Source: Chloroflexota bacterium (GTDB lineage Bacteria; Chloroflexota; Anaerolineae; Aggregatilineales; J027). From it: 64,000 bases of DNA. The stretch lies in contig JACRBG010000028.1 of assembly GCA_016234595.1 (NCBI GenBank), positions 1 to 64,000 on the forward strand. Direction: 5' to 3'. Below, piece by piece: positions 35,656 through 44,598 of the stretch (position 1 is the stretch's first letter; every line of letters begins with the position of its first letter). The position numbers and the translations under genes were made by a program. Under the pieces are notes generated by a model that was not told where the DNA came from, ran no database searches, and saw nothing but the letters and a program-made list of their open reading frames with translations.

Positions 35656-36404
35656 TGCGGCTGAAGAATGAACTCCACCGTTTCATTGACCCACTGCTTG
35701 CATGGCGAAATGGAGCGGAGTGGCGTTCAAAATTAGCTGATTTGCCCGATGGGGAATATCGTGTGTCCCTTGATGTTCCCTATATTCCTCAATTTGCCAG
35801 CCCCGAACGTATCAATGATTACATCCATCATGGCTATGATGGCATGCACGACCCCAATTGGGCTGTTTTTGGCTCTCCCGACCCCCAAGAGTACGCTTTT
35901 TGGTCGCATCGGGTCTGTGCCTTGGCCGTTATCAAAATGGCGATTGAAGCGCATCAGCCCAATACTCCCGCGCCAACCTTGTGGCAGTTAACCCAAGCTG
36001 GATTAGCTGAGGGGGGGTATGTGGTGTGTGATACCCAAGGACGTTGGGTTGATGAAGGCTGGTATTTCGCCGCACAGGTTAAATTGGCCGCCCAATATGG
36101 ACTGCAACTGACGGGTTACAGCTATGCATCCCCGCTCGGAATTTGTTATCATCTATGGCAAGGGCATCTGGTCGCTGCGACGGTGACACCAGAGCTTGGG
36201 GAGCACAAACCACAAACACGCCGCTATGGAGGCCATTCGGTGCTATTGCATGGTTTTCGATGGGAGGGAGGACACCCCACCGATTATCTATTGCACAATC
36301 CCTCGGGTCGCTATCTTGAATTACAGGCTAATGTGTGGCTACCTGCCCAAAAGTTTCAACAAGCCTATGCCTATCGCTTTGCCGCATTCACCACTGAGGA
36401 GTAG
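35655..36404 (+). CDS. C39-like cysteine peptidase family protein
   Basis: A 249-residue protein resembling the peptidase C39-like (Peptidase_C39_2) family. The Gln of the oxyanion hole lies in DVPYIPQF, the likely nucleophile in RVCALAVIKMA, the histidine in YGGHSVLLHGF and the Asn in LHNPSGRYL, giving a papain-like Cys-His-Asn triad. There is no signal peptide, so it is intracellular. It may act on wall peptides given its operon partners, but the substrate is unknown. The ATG overlaps the ddl TAA by one base. Confidence 0.75.
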   Translation: MRLKNELHRFIDPLLAWRNGAEWRSKLADLPDGEYRVSLDVPYIPQFASPERINDYIHHGYDGMHDPNWAVFGSPDPQEYAFWSHRVCALAVIKMAIEAHQPNTPAPTLWQLTQAGLAEGGYVVCDTQGRWVDEGWYFAAQVKLAAQYGLQLTGYSYASPLGICYHLWQGHLVAATVTPELGEHKPQTRRYGGHSVLLHGFRWEGGHPTDYLLHNPSGRYLELQANVWLPAQKFQQAYAYRFAAFTTEE

Positions 36405-36410
36405 TTATTT

Positions 36411-36884
36411 ATGACGCGCTTGAACCCAATGACCGATGCTGAATTGGTCTCCTTTCTCGATTATATGATTGACGACTATGCCGCTGAAAAAGTTAGGGCG
36501 GGGAACTGGCCTGAGGACAAAGCCCTTGAACTTTCCAAGGCCGAATTCGACCAACTGCTCCCGAACGGGGTTAATTCACCCGATCAATACCTTTTTTCAA
36601 TTTTTGATGAGACTAAAGGTCAAAATGTGGGGGCCATCTGGTTTGCCGTGCGCGGTGAGGGAGGTAATAAATCGGCATGGATTTATGATCTCCTGATTCA
36701 TGAGCAATTTCGGCGGCAGGGCTATGCTACCCAAGCGATGTTGACCCTCGAAGATGAGGTCAAAAAATTGGGATTAAGCACGATTGGCCTACATGTCTTT
36801 GGACATAACCCGTCAGCCTATGCGCTCTATCAGAAAATTGGTTATGCCACGACCAATATCATCATGTCGAAAAAAGTCGAGTAA
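36411..36884 (+). CDS. GNAT-family N-acetyltransferase
   Basis: A 157-residue acetyl-CoA-dependent acyltransferase. The acetyl-CoA loop is RRQGYATQAM, the strand before it is IYDLLIHEQF, and motif B is GLHVFGHNPSAYALYQKIGY. It sits 6 bases after the C39-like gene and is probably the last gene of the operon. Substrate unknown: many such enzymes act on amines or antibiotics, others on protein N-termini. Confidence 0.85.
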   Translation: MTRLNPMTDAELVSFLDYMIDDYAAEKVRAGNWPEDKALELSKAEFDQLLPNGVNSPDQYLFSIFDETKGQNVGAIWFAVRGEGGNKSAWIYDLLIHEQFRRQGYATQAMLTLEDEVKKLGLSTIGLHVFGHNPSAYALYQKIGYATTNIIMSKKVE

Positions 36885-36912
36885 CCTAAAGGTTGCATTG
36901 TTAAAAACAACT

Positions 36913-36932
36913 GAGGGGTAGCCTAACCCCTC
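36913..36932 (+). terminator. Possible terminator after the wall-precursor operon
   Basis: GAGGGGT (36913-36919) and ACCCCTC (36926-36932) form a 7-bp stem with a 6-base loop, 29 bases after the GNAT stop. The T-tract downstream is weak. Confidence 0.4.
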
Positions 36933-37075
36933 TCCCCATTTATCTGCTACAATAAAATATTGGCAGTATAATGGAACAAGAGAACTATTAAGTTCGTCTT
37001 TAAGCGTGAAGAGCTTATCTTTTAGGACTCAACTTCGCGCCACAAAAATGTCCGTTTAATCTCAAAGAGGCATCT

Positions 37076-38641
37076 GTGCCATATCAATCGAGAGGTAATC
37101 GTCGCAACAACGTGCAGCTTGGGGCCACGCGGGTTTATGCTGGTGCAGCACCCCGTCGGTTACCTGAGTATGTTCTTGATGCAATTCCCGGCGGCATGGC
37201 ATGGCTGGCCCTTGGGATTGTTGTACTGGGCGCGATTTATGCTCCACTGACGATGATGTTAGGCGCGGCGCTCTTGGGCGTCTATTCCGCTGGGCGGTTT
37301 TTGTTCGCAGGGGTGGCTGTTTTGATGGGCCTACGGCGAATTCGCACATGGGAAGCCCGTGACTGGCGCAAATATTATGCTAAGCACGCCAACGATCTCA
37401 GTTTGCCGTTGGAAAAAGTGCATCATATTATCATCATTCCAAATTATAAAGAAGAATTGGCGACCCTACGGACGACCCTAGACCGACTCGCCATGCAACC
37501 CAATGCGCTTGATGCCATTACGATTGTTTTGGCAATGGAATCGGGCGACCCGGATGGCATTTCCAAAGGCGAAATTCTCAAAGCCGAATATGAGCGCCTG
37601 TTTGCCAACTTTTTCTTCCCGGTGCATCCCAAAGGTTTGCATAACGAGATTCAATGCAAATCGGCCAATCAAGCATGGGCAGCGCGTTGGGCACGTCGGC
37701 ATCTTGTTGACGAAATGGGCATGAACATTCACCACATTGTCGTCACTACCATGGACGCCGATACGCTGTGGCATCCACGCCATTTTGAAGCGTTGGGGGT
37801 CATGTTTGCGTTGGATGACCGCCGTTACTCAGCTTTTTGGCAGGCTCCTATTCGCTATCATGGCAATGTGTGGGAAATTGATCCTTTTATGCGGCTACTG
37901 CACGCCTATTCATCGGCGTGGGAACTGGCCTATATCGCAGCCCCTTGGTGGCGTGCCCTACCGATGTCCTCCTATTCCATGAGCCTGAAATTGTTAGATA
38001 ACATGGGCTATTGGGATTCAGACGTGATTGCCGACGAATGGCATATGTATATCAAGTCGTTTTTCAAGCGTGAAGGCGATTTGGTACTGCGACCCATGTT
38101 TTTCCCGTTTTTGGCCTGTGCCACCAGCGGCAAAAATATCTGGGACGCCGCCGTCCGCCGCTATCGTCAAACCCTGCGCCATGCGTGGGGGGCCAAAGAA
38201 ATCGGCTATGCCATGTCCCAAATGAGCGAACACCCTTCCACTGGCTTTATGAATGGGTTTAAGTTGGTGTTCCGTGTCGCCCACGACAATTTATTGGCTG
38301 GGGCGGGCTGGGTAATCATCACATTGGGGACACAACTCCCGGCGCTGCTCCATCCTGACATTGTACGCGAGAACTCCAACACCTTGCCGTTTGTGCTATT
38401 GCAGGTAGGGTTCTTGATTGTGATTGTCATGACCCTGTTTGTGTTTTTCGTGGATGCCCGCATTCGCCCACCCCGTCCGGCAGGTAATGTCAGCACCCGT
38501 AAAGAACGTTTGATGACCTTGTTGAGCATTCCGATGCTGCCAACCTTGACGCTGATCTGTGTGGCGTTTCCGGTGTTGCAGGCTCAAACTCAATTGATGC
38601 TGGGGATGCCACTCGAATTTAAGGTCACGAAAAAGACCTAA
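37076..38641 (+). CDS. Family 2 glycosyltransferase, membrane-embedded
   Basis: A 521-residue integral-membrane glycosyltransferase. The start is GTG at 37076 with AAGAGG 5 bases upstream. Two helices at ~35-85 precede a GT-A catalytic domain with HHIIIIPNYKEE at its start, TTMDADTLWHP (the DxD motif) and a later DSDVIADEWHMY. Three to four C-terminal helices follow (~405-515). The layout resembles cellulose-synthase-like processive or polysaccharide-extending enzymes, but the product is unknown. A hairpin terminator follows, so it is a single-gene transcript. Confidence 0.85.
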   Translation: MPYQSRGNRRNNVQLGATRVYAGAAPRRLPEYVLDAIPGGMAWLALGIVVLGAIYAPLTMMLGAALLGVYSAGRFLFAGVAVLMGLRRIRTWEARDWRKYYAKHANDLSLPLEKVHHIIIIPNYKEELATLRTTLDRLAMQPNALDAITIVLAMESGDPDGISKGEILKAEYERLFANFFFPVHPKGLHNEIQCKSANQAWAARWARRHLVDEMGMNIHHIVVTTMDADTLWHPRHFEALGVMFALDDRRYSAFWQAPIRYHGNVWEIDPFMRLLHAYSSAWELAYIAAPWWRALPMSSYSMSLKLLDNMGYWDSDVIADEWHMYIKSFFKREGDLVLRPMFFPFLACATSGKNIWDAAVRRYRQTLRHAWGAKEIGYAMSQMSEHPSTGFMNGFKLVFRVAHDNLLAGAGWVIITLGTQLPALLHPDIVRENSNTLPFVLLQVGFLIVIVMTLFVFFVDARIRPPRPAGNVSTRKERLMTLLSIPMLPTLTLICVAFPVLQAQTQLMLGMPLEFKVTKKT

Positions 38642-38674
38642 AATCACATTGGAAGCTATTGAAACCATGATCTC

Positions 38675-38701
38675 AAAAGCCCCTCAACATTAGGGGCTTT
38701 T
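38675..38701 (+). terminator. Rho-independent terminator after the glycosyltransferase gene
   Basis: A perfect 10-bp stem (AAAAGCCCCT at 38675-38684 and AGGGGCTTTT at 38692-38701) with a 7-base loop. Confidence 0.88.
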
Positions 38702-38780
38702 ATATTTCTACCAGAAAAAATTGTGTAGGTTGCCACATAGCGATATAACAGACGAAAAATTATCCAAGAAAAATGAGCCT

Positions 38781-40823
38781 ATGAACGAATTCCTTACTAA
38801 AATTTCGAGACGACTTCACCCCAACTTCGATAGCCTCGGTACTCGCAATATTGGCTTGCTGGCGGATACATTGGCGTTCCTTATGTACACGCCACTTGCT
38901 TTGATTGGGGTCGTTTGGCTTGTGCTAGAAACCGATAAGGGTGTCATACAACGTGAATGGCCTATGCTGTTGACCTTGTTGTTTTTTATCGCCTTAGCTG
39001 AGCGATTAGACTTTTTCCTTGCTTTATCTATGGGGACAGAGCAGGTTTCTACACAAGGGTCGCTGTCGCCCATTATCACATGGTCGGGGGTGCTGCTTTT
39101 TGGCCCCACTGTTTTCTGGCTTCAACTCATTGTGGCGGTGGGTGACTATTTTTTTGAGTGGTGGCGTGCCCCCCGAATAAGTTTTGTTTTTTGGAACCTT
39201 ATCCGTCGGTTTCTTGGCGAGGCTGTCTCATGCACAGTAGCAGGTCTGTTGGCTTTAGGTGCTTATAAAGGGCTAGGAGGCGAATATCCCCTGCCAAGCC
39301 TAAAAGCTGAGGATTTTGGCTTAGGGTTGGTAGCAGTTCTTATTCATATTGGCATTGCTCAGTTATTTGACCTACCCTATACGATTTATATCCTGCGTCA
39401 AATTCTTATCTCACCGGAATTTCGACCCGGCTTCAGAAATGTTTTATTGGTGGTTATCCTGTCAATGGCGACGAGTTTCCTAATCGAACCTTTTGGCATA
39501 TTGGGGGCTGGCGTCTACGCAGGTGATGGCTACTTGGCTTTTTTGATGTTTGCAACAGGCTTATCGCTGATTTGTGTTTTGCTCTACCGCCTAAGTAAGT
39601 CGGTGGATAGCAGTCAACAGCGTTCACGGGAAATGGAGCTTTTAGAGCATTTGGGCCGTGATATTATTAGTGGCCCACCTGATGCTTCGACCCTGCCCGA
39701 AATCCTCAAAGCCCATGTCCCCCCTATGTTCCTGAGCTCAGCTATCCATATCCATCTTTACCCTGATCAGCGCTTGCTGGATCATGTAATTAGCCAATAT
39801 CGCCCCGATGAGGCTTTTTGGAACTGGCTAAAGACCCAGACCGAGCCAGTCGCTGTCAAAGCCAAAGAGCGAATGCCGTGGGCTGATAGACCCGCGCTTT
39901 TTTCTATACTCACCGTCCCAATCTTGGACATGGAGACCCGTGAAACCATCGGAGGTATCTATTTTTCGGGCTTGCGGATCGGCAAAATGGATCGTTTTAA
40001 GTTGCCGATACAATCACTAGCGGCTCAGGTGGCCTCCGCTCTACACAGCGCCAAAGTCTATCGTGAAACCTTATCTCACCAGAAAACCATGCAGGAATTA
40101 GCCTTCGCTGGCAAGGTGCAGGCCAGCTTTTTGCCCAGTCATTTACCCCAAGTTGAGGGTTGGCAGTTGGCTGCGACGATTGACTCGGCCCGCGAGACCT
40201 GCGGCGATTTTTATGATCTGATTAACTTTCCTGATGGCAAAATCGGTTTTGTGGTGGCGGATGTGGCGGATAAAGGGACAGGCGCGGCGCTATTTATGGC
40301 CCTTAGTCGCACTCTGATTCGTACCTATGCCTTTGAATACCCCGATGAACCTGCAACGGTCTTACGCGCAGCTAATGAGCGCATTCTACAAGACACCCGC
40401 ACCAACCTTTTTGTGACCGTTTTTTATGGAGTGCTGAACCCTATTGACGGGTTATTGACCTATGCCAGTGCAGGCCATAATCCAGCATTTGTGTTAAACG
40501 TGAAGCATATCAACGGGGTGCAAAAATTAGCTCGAACGGGCATTCCGATGGGTATGTTTGACACAGGGAAATGGAAGCAGCAAACTTGTCAGCTATCGCC
40601 TGCTGATGTTTTAATCATGTATACCGATGGCGTGACCGAGGCACAGGATATTTCAGGCAATCTCTATTCTGAAGATCGGTTGCTCAAAGTGATTCGGGCC
40701 AATCCTGCTTTGGATTGTGATAACATGCGCGACACAGTGGTGACAGATATTCATGAATTTGTGGGGGATGCCCCGCAATCGGATGACATTACGTTAATGT
40801 TGGTCATGCGTAACCCAAATTAA
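38781..40823 (+). CDS. Membrane-bound GAF/SpoIIE (PP2C-type) serine phosphatase
   Basis: A 680-residue signalling protein. The ATG at 38781 is preferred to a start 60 bases earlier, which adds an unlikely N-terminus. About seven to eight membrane helices fill residues 30-280 (LAFLMYTPLALIGVVWLV and so on). A GAF-like region follows at ~290-430, then a SpoIIE/RsbU-type PP2C domain (~445-680) with KVQASFLPSHLP, the metal-binding ARETCGDFYDLI, VADVADKGTGAALFMAL and a closing QSDDITLMLV. Such phosphatases dephosphorylate anti-sigma-factor antagonists. No antagonist or kinase gene is adjacent. Confidence 0.9.
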   Translation: MNEFLTKISRRLHPNFDSLGTRNIGLLADTLAFLMYTPLALIGVVWLVLETDKGVIQREWPMLLTLLFFIALAERLDFFLALSMGTEQVSTQGSLSPIITWSGVLLFGPTVFWLQLIVAVGDYFFEWWRAPRISFVFWNLIRRFLGEAVSCTVAGLLALGAYKGLGGEYPLPSLKAEDFGLGLVAVLIHIGIAQLFDLPYTIYILRQILISPEFRPGFRNVLLVVILSMATSFLIEPFGILGAGVYAGDGYLAFLMFATGLSLICVLLYRLSKSVDSSQQRSREMELLEHLGRDIISGPPDASTLPEILKAHVPPMFLSSAIHIHLYPDQRLLDHVISQYRPDEAFWNWLKTQTEPVAVKAKERMPWADRPALFSILTVPILDMETRETIGGIYFSGLRIGKMDRFKLPIQSLAAQVASALHSAKVYRETLSHQKTMQELAFAGKVQASFLPSHLPQVEGWQLAATIDSARETCGDFYDLINFPDGKIGFVVADVADKGTGAALFMALSRTLIRTYAFEYPDEPATVLRAANERILQDTRTNLFVTVFYGVLNPIDGLLTYASAGHNPAFVLNVKHINGVQKLARTGIPMGMFDTGKWKQQTCQLSPADVLIMYTDGVTEAQDISGNLYSEDRLLKVIRANPALDCDNMRDTVVTDIHEFVGDAPQSDDITLMLVMRNPN

Positions 40824-40928
40824 AGGTTAGCGCCAAGCCATCATCGGTAAGGCGTATTCGACGTTTTGGAGCAAGTGGTGTAAATCTAATACGTTATTTT
40901 TGCACAGCTTAGAGGGGTTGAGGTTCCG

Positions 40929-42545
40929 GTGTTCAAAAAAGCGTGGTTGGGAATTGGGATAGGGCTTTTATTTGGTATTATGGCGTGCAGTTTGAGTGCT
41001 GCTCAAGAAGAAAATGTTTTGCCGACTCAGACACTGCCCAACGCGGCATTATTTACATTACCACCTGTGCCAAGTCAAGCCCCCTTAGTGGCGGGTCAAA
41101 TTAACGCCACCCCTATCCCTACCAATACACCCGAGCCTGTTTGCACTAGCGATGTGACTCTGCGCCAAGCCCGTTATAGTGCCGATGCCACCCTTGATTG
41201 GACAACACAATCAGTGCTGGTTGAGCAAACAACCATTTACCGTAATGACTCCTCAGATTATTTACATGAAATTGTCTTTCATGCCGAACCCAATCATCTA
41301 CCTGATATTATGACCTTAGAGCAAGTAGTGGATGCCGATGGGCACGTAATGGAAGGGGTCGCCTTGGAAGGTACACGTCTTTCAATTCCCCTGCGCGACA
41401 AACTCGGCCCGAATTGCGAAATCGTGCTGCACTTGTCTTTCAGCCTCAAACTACCTTCGATTTATGACAGCTATGGCGGACGTTGGGGCTATTTGGGCTA
41501 CAGTTTTCGCCAGACCAATTTAGGTCAATGGCTTCCCACGATGGCAATTTATCAAGGCGAGGGGGTTTGGTATGTGCCACGCGAATACAATATTGGCGAA
41601 CAAACCGTCCCGATTGATGCCGATTTTGATGTGCGCCTGACGGTTTTAAATGCACCGCCTTCCCTGCAAGTCGCTGGGCCGGGTGAGGTCGCCCAACCCG
41701 AAACGAATGTTTGGACATTTAATCTCCCCCGTGCGCGTGATTTATCCATCAGCCTTAGCGATGCCGTCCAAAAAACCAGTGCAATGGCAGGTGGAGTACT
41801 AGTCGAACTCTATTATTTTCCCGACAACGCGCCTACTGGCTTGAATCCCGCTGGTCATGCTTTGGATACGGCCCAAAAAGCCCTTGTGTTATTTACGCAA
41901 GCCTATGGCCCCTATCCCTATAAACGCTTAGTCGTGGTTGAGGGCGATTTCCCTGATGGCATGGAGTTTACTGGGATGGTTTTTGTCAGTGAGGCATGGT
42001 TCAGAACATGGAGCGGCAATAACAACGATTGGTTGACGATTATTACTGCGCATGAAATATCGCATCAATGGTGGTATGGGTTGGTGGGCAACGATCAAGG
42101 TCTTGACCCCTATCTCGATGAGGCCTTGGCTGCCTACAGCGAACTTATCTATTTTGAACGTACCGACCCCGAACAGGTTAGTTGGTGGTGGGATTTCCGC
42201 ATCTTAAAACACCCCTCCGAAGACGCGGTGGATTCGCCCGTATATAATTTCACAGCTTTTCGAGGCTATATTGATGCGGTCTATTTACGAGGCGTCTTGA
42301 TGCTGCAAGACGTGCGGGAATTGGTAGGCGATGCGGCGTTTTTTGCGTGGCTCAAGACCTATGTTGCGGATAACCGGGGTCGGATTGCCACCCCAGCCGA
42401 TTTATGGGGAAGTATGCCGCCCGATGAATTTGCACTGGTGGCCGAAATCCGCCGAACTTATCTCAGTGCTAAAGATAGCGCTTTAGATGGGGCAGTGGCA
42501 GGTGAGCCGACCCAACAATTTAACCCTAGCCAAGTCGCCCAATAA
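40929..42545 (+). CDS. M1-like zinc metallopeptidase, lipoprotein
   Basis: A 538-residue exported protein. The start is GTG at 40929 with GAGG 5 bases upstream. A type II signal peptide ends at lipobox IMAC (C20), so it is membrane-anchored. The catalytic part follows the gluzincin pattern: HEISH at 375-379 and, 18 residues later, E398 in LDEALAAYSE. The preceding DGMEFTGMVFVSEAW is a variant of the aminopeptidase exopeptidase segment (normally GAMEN). It therefore probably cleaves N-terminal residues from peptides outside the cell, though the GAMEN change leaves the exopeptidase mode uncertain. Confidence 0.85.
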   Translation: MFKKAWLGIGIGLLFGIMACSLSAAQEENVLPTQTLPNAALFTLPPVPSQAPLVAGQINATPIPTNTPEPVCTSDVTLRQARYSADATLDWTTQSVLVEQTTIYRNDSSDYLHEIVFHAEPNHLPDIMTLEQVVDADGHVMEGVALEGTRLSIPLRDKLGPNCEIVLHLSFSLKLPSIYDSYGGRWGYLGYSFRQTNLGQWLPTMAIYQGEGVWYVPREYNIGEQTVPIDADFDVRLTVLNAPPSLQVAGPGEVAQPETNVWTFNLPRARDLSISLSDAVQKTSAMAGGVLVELYYFPDNAPTGLNPAGHALDTAQKALVLFTQAYGPYPYKRLVVVEGDFPDGMEFTGMVFVSEAWFRTWSGNNNDWLTIITAHEISHQWWYGLVGNDQGLDPYLDEALAAYSELIYFERTDPEQVSWWWDFRILKHPSEDAVDSPVYNFTAFRGYIDAVYLRGVLMLQDVRELVGDAAFFAWLKTYVADNRGRIATPADLWGSMPPDEFALVAEIRRTYLSAKDSALDGAVAGEPTQQFNPSQVAQ

Positions 42546-42649
42546 AAGCCTGAGCGAGGTCTTAACATAACGGCAGTCATGCCAAAATGGATTTTGGTTA
42601 TATAAGTAAAAAACATTTGAAATAGAGTAATCCCAATAGAAATAAAAAA

Positions 42650-42670
42650 GGATGAGCCAGTGACTCATCC
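42650..42670. terminator. Terminator at the end of the oxidase/assembly cluster
   Basis: A 7-bp stem (GGATGAG at 42650-42656, CTCATCC at 42664-42670) with a 7-base loop, followed on the minus strand by T6. Lies 22 bases after the DUF420 stop, between convergent genes. Confidence 0.75.
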
Positions 42671-42692
42671 CTAGTTTTAAGCCAAATCTGCC

Positions 42693-43118
42693 CTAATGCT
42701 CGGCGACGTAGAGCATAATGTAGACCAGCACCCCTGTCACTGAAACATACATCCACACCGGCCACACATAACGGGCAATCTTGCGATGTCGGCCATCGAA
42801 CGGGTCTTTAAGCCCTCGCCACAGGGTATAAAGGATAAACGGTACATTTAGACCCGCCAAAATGACATGCGGAATCAAAATCAGGAAATAGACGGCCCGC
42901 AAAACCCCCTCACCCTCATAGGGCTTTGAGCCAATTTGGGCGTGATAGGTGAGGTATGAAATCAAAAACACCGCCGATACAAACACTGAGGTCAGCATCA
43001 TCGCCCGATGCGTCTTCCAGCGATCATGCTTGATGAAATAGTAACCTATACTAAGCAAAATAAATGCAATCGTGTTTAGGATCGCATTTAAAGTTGGCAA
43101 ATCGGAAGTTGACAGCAT
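42693..43118 (-). CDS. DUF420 membrane protein (CtaM-like)
   Basis: A 141-residue protein with four membrane helices (about 10-28, 42-62, 78-98, 115-138). Conserved histidines lie at HRAMMLTS, LTYHAQIG and HVILAGLN, the pattern of the DUF420 family. In Bacillus and Staphylococcus, CtaM-type members of the family are needed for heme-copper oxidase maturation. It is the last gene of the cluster, 27 bases after ctaB, which supports an oxidase-assembly role. Confidence 0.85.
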   Translation of the reverse strand: MLSTSDLPTLNAILNTIAFILLSIGYYFIKHDRWKTHRAMMLTSVFVSAVFLISYLTYHAQIGSKPYEGEGVLRAVYFLILIPHVILAGLNVPFILYTLWRGLKDPFDGRHRKIARYVWPVWMYVSVTGVLVYIMLYVAEH

Positions 43119-43145
43119 TCCACTACGCCTCTCAAGGGGGTGGCC

Positions 43146-44060
43146 CTAGAACCCTGCCACCGACGAAATACACACAAACAGGATAATCACGGCCAAGTAG
43201 ATATTGCTGGTCAAGAACAGTTTAAGGGCTTGTTGGCGGGTGGGCACAAAAATCAACCGTAGACTATGCACCAAAAAGTAGAAGGTCATCAAACTGGCGG
43301 GTACAAAATAGAGCAAGCCAAGCGCGGCATGAGCGCCGAGGGCTAGGGCCAAAATCGCCAAGCCAATCGCGTGGACAAACCCCCAAATAGCCGAAGTACG
43401 CGCCGAGGTACGGGCGGGCAGCATCGGCGTTTTGCTGGCAATATAGTCATCCCGATACATAATCGCCAACGCCCAAAAGTGGGTGGGTGTCCACAGAAAC
43501 ACAATCGCGGCCAATGCCAATACCCCGGGGTCGTTCCATGCCCCAACCGCTGCCCCGCCACTAAGGACAGCGCAACTGCCAGCCGCCCCACCAATAACGA
43601 TATTCAGCATGGTGCGGGGTTTAAGCCAGATGGTATAGACGCCAACATAAATCATCGCCCCCAGCAGCAAGAAAAAGCCGAGCGCGGGATTAAAGGGCCA
43701 GACCGCCGCCACAGGCAGCAGAATCATGGCAAGGGCAATCCACAGCACATATTCAGGATGCTCAATATCGCCCGTGACCAAAGGCCGTTGACGGGTGCGT
43801 TTCATGTCGCCATCGGAATCACGCTCGATATATTGATTAAGCGCTGATGCCCCTGCTGCTGAAAGACCACCTGTCATCAACAAAATCGTCATTTCTAACA
43901 GACCGGGGCGGCCCGCTGCCCCCAGAAAAGCGCCGCCAACCGCTGCAAATAGGAGTAGGCTGACAATGCGTAGTTTGAATAGCTTAGACAGTGTTTGCCA
44001 CAGCGTTGCTTCGCTGGTGACGGTTCCGCTGAGAGTGTTGGAATCTTGCCGAATACTCAA
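43146..44060 (-). CDS. ctaB: Protoheme IX farnesyltransferase (heme O synthase)
   Basis: A UbiA-superfamily membrane enzyme, 304 residues with about eight to nine helices, converting heme B to heme O for heme A synthesis. The first Asp-rich site is NQYIERDSDGDMKRTRQRPL and the second lies in WALAIMYRDDYIASKTPMLP. The TTG at 44060 is chosen because AGGGGAG lies 7 bases upstream and the gene would then follow the FixH-like stop by 4 bases; a start at 44108 would overlap that gene by 44 bases. Works with CtaA, encoded at the other end of the cluster. Confidence 0.93.
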   Translation of the reverse strand: MSIRQDSNTLSGTVTSEATLWQTLSKLFKLRIVSLLLFAAVGGAFLGAAGRPGLLEMTILLMTGGLSAAGASALNQYIERDSDGDMKRTRQRPLVTGDIEHPEYVLWIALAMILLPVAAVWPFNPALGFFLLLGAMIYVGVYTIWLKPRTMLNIVIGGAAGSCAVLSGGAAVGAWNDPGVLALAAIVFLWTPTHFWALAIMYRDDYIASKTPMLPARTSARTSAIWGFVHAIGLAILALALGAHAALGLLYFVPASLMTFYFLVHSLRLIFVPTRQQALKLFLTSNIYLAVIILFVCISSVAGF

Positions 44061-44064
44061 ATCG

Positions 44065-44598
44065 TTAACTCCCCTGTGGTGTACTTCGTGTTTTGCGATA
44101 CATCCCAAATACTAGAATCACTAGAACGGTAGTTACGCCTAAGGCAGGCCATAACCAGCGCGTCCAGCTATCGGAGGCCTCAGCCACCCGTAGATCAAAA
44201 CTAGCTTCCCCTTGACCAAGTTCACTATCAATCCCGATGGTGATATGCCATTGGCCCGTTTGATTGAGGCGCAGTTTGGCTTCATAAAACATCTTTTGGA
44301 TAGCGTTGTCGTGGCTGGCCGTATGCAATTGTGTGATATTTGAATCAGCGACCAATACCGCCTTGACCTGAACATCGGCATCCAGCACAAAATCCTTTTC
44401 ATGATCTTGCACCGAGATGGTGATATGTAGATTGTTTTGTGTGGTGACATTTTTCGGGTCAGTCCACACCGATACCAGATACGGCCCTGCTTCAACCTGT
44501 TCGAGTTGTTGATTCCCCAACCCATGTGCATCAGTACGTGCCATCGGAACAAATGTCGCAGCGAAAAATACAGCGACCACCATCAAAAAGCGCTTCAT
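44065..44598 (-). CDS. FixH/YtkA-like membrane-anchored protein of the oxidase cluster
   Basis: A 177-residue exported protein: signal peptide to about residue 24 (TDAHG), an immunoglobulin-like beta domain at ~35-135 (GPYLVSVWTDP ... NLHITISVQD ... GQWHITIGID) and a C-terminal membrane helix at ~147-167. This layout matches FixH/YtkA-like proteins, found beside oxidases and copper-handling genes. It overlaps the end of ctaG by four bases (ATGA). A role in copper or oxidase assembly is inferred from position; no metal motif is evident. Confidence 0.7.
   Translation of the reverse strand: MKRFLMVVAVFFAATFVPMARTDAHGLGNQQLEQVEAGPYLVSVWTDPKNVTTQNNLHITISVQDHEKDFVLDADVQVKAVLVADSNITQLHTASHDNAIQKMFYEAKLRLNQTGQWHITIGIDSELGQGEASFDLRVAEASDSWTRWLWPALGVTTVLVILVFGMYRKTRSTPQGS

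Noticed and set aside
43146-44108. ctaB starting at 44108
   Set aside because: That start would overlap the FixH-like gene by 44 bases and has no ribosome site, while TTG 44060 has AGGGGAG at ideal distance.
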